Below, one piece after another: positions 60,585 through 64,000 of a DNA stretch of 64,000 nt (within the stretch, counting starts at the first letter, position 1; each line of letters starts with the position of its first letter). The DNA lies in NCBI GenBank assembly GCA_025093985.1, contig JACAAK010000007.1, positions 1,674,001 through 1,738,000 on the forward strand. Direction: 5' to 3'. The DNA is from Calvatia gigantea (lineage: Eukaryota > Basidiomycota > Agaricomycetes > Agaricales > Lycoperdaceae). A program made the position numbers and the translations under genes. Below the pieces are notes generated by a model. It was not told where the DNA came from. It saw nothing but the letters and a program-made list of their open reading frames with translations, and searched no databases.

Positions 60585-62481
60585 ATGTCCGCTGAAAAGG
60601 TTCGATTCGCTCAAGAGGTCGCTAAGGTCGAACAATGGTGGAAGGTATGCTTGCATTCTGATGTCTCTGACGATTGTCTTCGATGATTGTCTTCTCACTG
60701 CCTTTCTTAGAATCCTCGCTTTGCTCAGACCAAGCGTCCTTACACCGCCGCTGATGTTGTCTCCAAGCGCGGCACCATCAAAATTGACTATCCCTCCAAT
60801 CTCATGGCTAAGAAGCTATGGGCGTTGCTCAGTGAGCACGCGAAGAGGGGTACGCCGTCTCATACCTACGGAGCGTGGGTCGGATCTTGGTAAAATACAT
60901 TGGGCATGGCTTACCTTCTAGACAGGTTGGACCCCGTCCAGGTAACGCAGATGGCCAAGTACCTCGAGACCGTGTATGTTTCCGGCTGGCAGTCATCGAG
61001 TACTGCATCATCTACCAACGAGCCTGGTCCAGATCTTGCTGGTACGTCATTGCTCCCGACCCATATGAAAGAGGGATTGAAGTAACATATTAGATTATCC
61101 TTCCAACACTGTGCCGAACAAGGTTGAGCACTTGTTCATGGCTCAACTTTTCCATGACCGCAAACAGCACGAGACTCGCTCTCACATGTCTGAGGCTGAA
61201 CTTGCACAGACCCCAACCATTGATTACCTCCGTCCTCTCATTGCTGATGCCGATACTGGGCATGGTGGTTTGACTGCTGTCATGAAACTCGCCAAGATGT
61301 TCGTCGAAAAGGGAGCTGCTGGCATTCATATCGAGGATCAGGCTCCGGGAACTAAAAAGTGTGGTCATATGGCTGGTAAGGTATTGGTCCCCATCCAGGA
61401 GCACATCAACCGTCTTGTCGCTATTCGCCTCCAGTTTGATATCATGGGTGTCGACAACTTATCTATTGCCCGTACTGATTCCGAGGCTGCTACTCTTATC
61501 ACCTCTAACATTGATGACCGTGACCACCCCTTCATTTTGGGCTCTACAAATCCTTCTCTCCCTCCGTTGAACACTGTCATGGTCGAGGCCGAAGCTGCTG
61601 GCAAAAACGGCGATCAGCTTCAGGCCACCGAGGACAAATGGATTGCGTCCGCGAACCTGCAGCTCTTCTCTGTCACCCTCGCCAATGCCTTGTCCCAGCA
61701 GGGCGCAGACAAGCCTACCGTTAACAAGCTCCTCGCCCGCGTTGCACACGTTTCCTACCCGCAAGCCGTCCTCATCGCACAGAAGGAGTTCGGCCTCAGG
61801 AACGTTCCCTACTGGAACTGGGACAGCCCACGAACTCGCGAAGGTTATTACCGATATCAGGGCGGCACCCAATGCGCTGTTAACCGTGCCATTGCCTTTG
61901 CTCCTTACTGCGACCTTATCTGGATGGAGACTAAGAAACCCATTCTTGCTCAAGCTAGAGAATTCTCTGAGGGTGTCCGCGCGGCATGTCCTGGAAAGTG
62001 GTTGGCGTACAATTTGTCGCCATCGTTCAATTGGGAGGCTGCTGGTCTCACTGAAAGGGACATGGAGGGGTTCGTCTGGGAGCTCGGTAAACTCGGCTTT
62101 GTCTGGCAATTCATTACCGTAAGTCTTTTGTTGCATCGGTTTACGTAGCTGGATCACTTACACATATCGTCTAGCTCGGTGGTCTCCACTCCAACGCCTA
62201 CATCTCCGACCTCTTTGCTAAGAACTACGCTAAGACTGGCATGAAGGCATACGTTGAGATTGTACAACGGCAAGAGCGCGAGATTGGCTGTGACGTCCTC
62301 ACACACCAGAAGGTCCGTATCATTACCCATCCTTGTTCTGCAACTCGTTCTGAGATTCTTTTCATAGTGGTCCGGTGCTGATTACGCTGACAATTTGATC
62401 AAAACCGTCACTGGTGGTGTCTCTTCGACTGCAGCCATGGGCGCTGGAGTCACCGAGGCCCAATTCACTTCCAAACTCTGA
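60585..62481 (+). CDS. ICL1: Isocitrate lyase
   Basis: Isocitrate lyase cleaves isocitrate to glyoxylate and succinate, the first step of the glyoxylate shunt. ATG 60585 opens [20 protein letters not shown]. Short exons then give [20 protein letters not shown] and [20 protein letters not shown]. The large exon (from about 61096) has [20 protein letters not shown], the active-site KKCGH within [20 protein letters not shown], and [14 protein letters not shown]. After these come [26 protein letters not shown] and [19 protein letters not shown]. Two further exons give [25 protein letters not shown] and [20 protein letters not shown]. The protein ends in Ser-Lys-Leu, a canonical PTS1 peroxisomal signal. 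The stop is TGA 62479-62481. Confidence 0.95.
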
Positions 62482-62709
62482 ACGCTGAAAATATAGATTA
62501 ACGATTCGGTGTAAAAGTGCCCTGTACCCATGATTTTAGCATTCACAGTTTTAAAGTACTTATCCATACCATGATTCTAATTGCGAGCGAGATTCGGAGA
62601 GTGAAGCTTTTGAAGCTTGAAGCCGAAGCTTTAAAGACCGGCAGACGCCGAGGAAAGATAATGAAGTCACAAGTAGTTGGAACGCCCGTCGCCGTTCTTG
62701 ATCAACCCA

Positions 62710-63957
62710 ATGGACACGTCAGAAAGAGTACAAGTAGCCTCCAATTTTCTTCTTCAATCTCCCCCCGGAGAGATCAACGATGTTTTGAACGGTTCGACGT
62801 GTTCTGGATTTTCGACTCCTTTCGACTGTGCTGATGAACTGACCAACCAGATGTCCGCAACATTATCTCTGACGATGAAGCGCTGCAAATAGGGGTGAAA
62901 CCCGCACTGCGGGAGTACAACCTGGAGCAGTTTACTACGGTGGAAACACCAGGAACAAGCCACCAGGTAAGATCTTGACTGGTTGGAGAACGAACGGGCG
63001 AACGGATGGACTATCAGTGTATCATCAGCGAAGCAGCGAGACTCCCTGGTGAAGACGAAGAGAGGTTTTTGGATCCCAGATCGAAGACAAGCTTCGTGTT
63101 TGATCATTTGAGTCTAGTGTGTTGTCCCTCCATTGTTAGATGTTAACGAGGTCGTGAATCGGTGGTTTAGGAAGCGTCGGAACCTCAGCCTTATGAACCT
63201 GATGTGGAGGCGGAACCGCTGCGGTGAGTGGCGTTCGGTTGGGTGCGTGCCCTCCAGGATTCTTATAGAAGTGTAGATCGGCGTTGGAGGCTGCAACGCA
63301 GACCTACCTCAAAGCGCATTTTTACGACGGTGTTGCATCTGTATTTTCAGGAGGAAACGGTGCACATGAGTATACGATACAGATCGTCGCGAACAAATAC
63401 AACCCCTCCAATTATTGGTGTGTGTCATGGAATCGCACAAGTGGCCGAATGCTCTGATAGCTCGATTTAATAGGTCTGGTCGATGGCGTTCGGCATATAC
63501 AGTTGACTTTGTGGACGCCAAAGTGGCAGGCAAAATTCTGGTACATGTGCATTATTACGAGCAAGGCAACGTGAGTTCTTACATATAGTCCGTCATCAGA
63601 GAAGGCTGGTTTTGATAATACGCCAGGTACAACTAACAACAACGCATGATATTCAATTCAACCTACCTCCTGGGATTTCTTCTGCGGATAGTTCAGCAGC
63701 TTCGAAGATTCTTGCTCTCATCGAGGACGAGGAAGGTAAATACCAAATATCGCTAAACGTGTCGTATCAAGAGATGTCGGATAAGACGTTCAAGAGTTTG
63801 CGAAGAGCGTTGCCGATGACACGTTCTAAGTTAGATTGGGACAAGGTTCGTGACCATAAGTGGTGATGGTTTTTAAAATCTAAAATCTTCCAAGATATTG
63901 GGATACAAGCTTGGTGCTGAGTTATCGGGGAGTAAGGAGGGTTATGCCGCATCATGA
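62710..63957 (+). CDS. CAP1: F-actin capping protein subunit alpha
   Basis: The alpha/beta capping protein heterodimer binds filament barbed ends and limits actin growth. ATG 62710 (MDTSERVQVASNFLLQSPPG) leads to EINDVLN, then exons DVRNIISDDEALQIGVKPAL, REYNLEQFTTVETPG, CIISEAARLPGEDEERFLDP, SYN-type spacers, SGGNGAHEYTIQIVANKYNP, WRSAYTVDFVDAKVAGKILV, HVHYYEQGN, and VQLTTTHDIQFNLPPGIS. The C terminus is NVSYQEMSDKTFKSLRRALP, then DWDK (donor GTTCGT) joined to ILGYKLGAELSGSKEGYAAS, TGA 63955-63957. The last amphipathic tentacle helix is present, and the length of about 285 residues is normal. About seven introns. The gene lies directly downstream of isocitrate lyase in the same direction. 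Confidence 0.92.
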
Positions 63958-64000
63958 AGAGTTCATCTAAAATGCGACATTATGATGTTGGTGTATAGTA

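Overview
The window is nuclear DNA from a filamentous basidiomycete, most likely an Agaricomycete. Genes are dense on both strands and cut by many introns of about 45-65 bp with GT..AG ends. The protein set fits this: an alternative oxidase, a DUF6534 seven-helix membrane protein, Rtt109, Fcf2, a Spo71-like PH protein and a fungal Zn2Cys6 regulator. No prokaryotic operon, CRISPR array, rRNA gene or clear tRNA gene was seen. All exon joins below were made by eye from splice sites, reading frame and family conservation; no database was searched.

Layout, left to right. PET127 (-) and ARL8 (+) diverge, followed by a SCOC-type coiled-coil protein (-) and the proteasome ubiquitin receptor RPN13 (+), then NSE2/MMS21 SUMO ligase (-) and mitochondrial uS12 (+), a Spo71-like protein (-) and alternative oxidase (-). 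From 14.8 to 17.4 kb lies a coding-like plus-strand stretch I could not identify. Next come a CENP-B-type DNA-binding protein (+), a Zn2Cys6 transcription factor (-), TOM22 (+), the complex I 39-kDa (NDUFA9-type) subunit (-), a UPF0390 protein (+), SAS10/UTP3 (+, with several apparent frame breaks), an unidentified protein (+), FCF2 (-), COQ5 (+), cullin-1 (+) and a DUF6534 protein (+). The right third holds RTT109 (+), a long low-complexity coiled-coil protein (+), mL58/MRPL20 (+), malic enzyme (+), a SET-domain/TAD3 fusion (-), a 1.1-kb inverted-repeat element without genes, ALG7 (+), isocitrate lyase (+, C-terminal SKL) and the F-actin capping protein alpha subunit (+, complete at the right edge).

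The genes are mostly housekeeping and do not form a metabolic cluster. Mitochondrial functions recur (PET127, uS12m, AOX, TOM22, NDUFA9, COQ5, mL58), as do ribosome biogenesis (SAS10, FCF2) and ubiquitin/SUMO pathways (RPN13, NSE2, CUL1). Many pairs are divergent with 130-230 bp between start codons.

Points most worth a second look: a 6-nt micro-exon that supplies a zinc-binding cysteine in the Zn2Cys6 factor, a 9-nt micro-exon in ARL8, the SET-TAD3 fusion, repeated single-base frame breaks in SAS10, and the terminal-inverted-repeat element at 57-58 kb.
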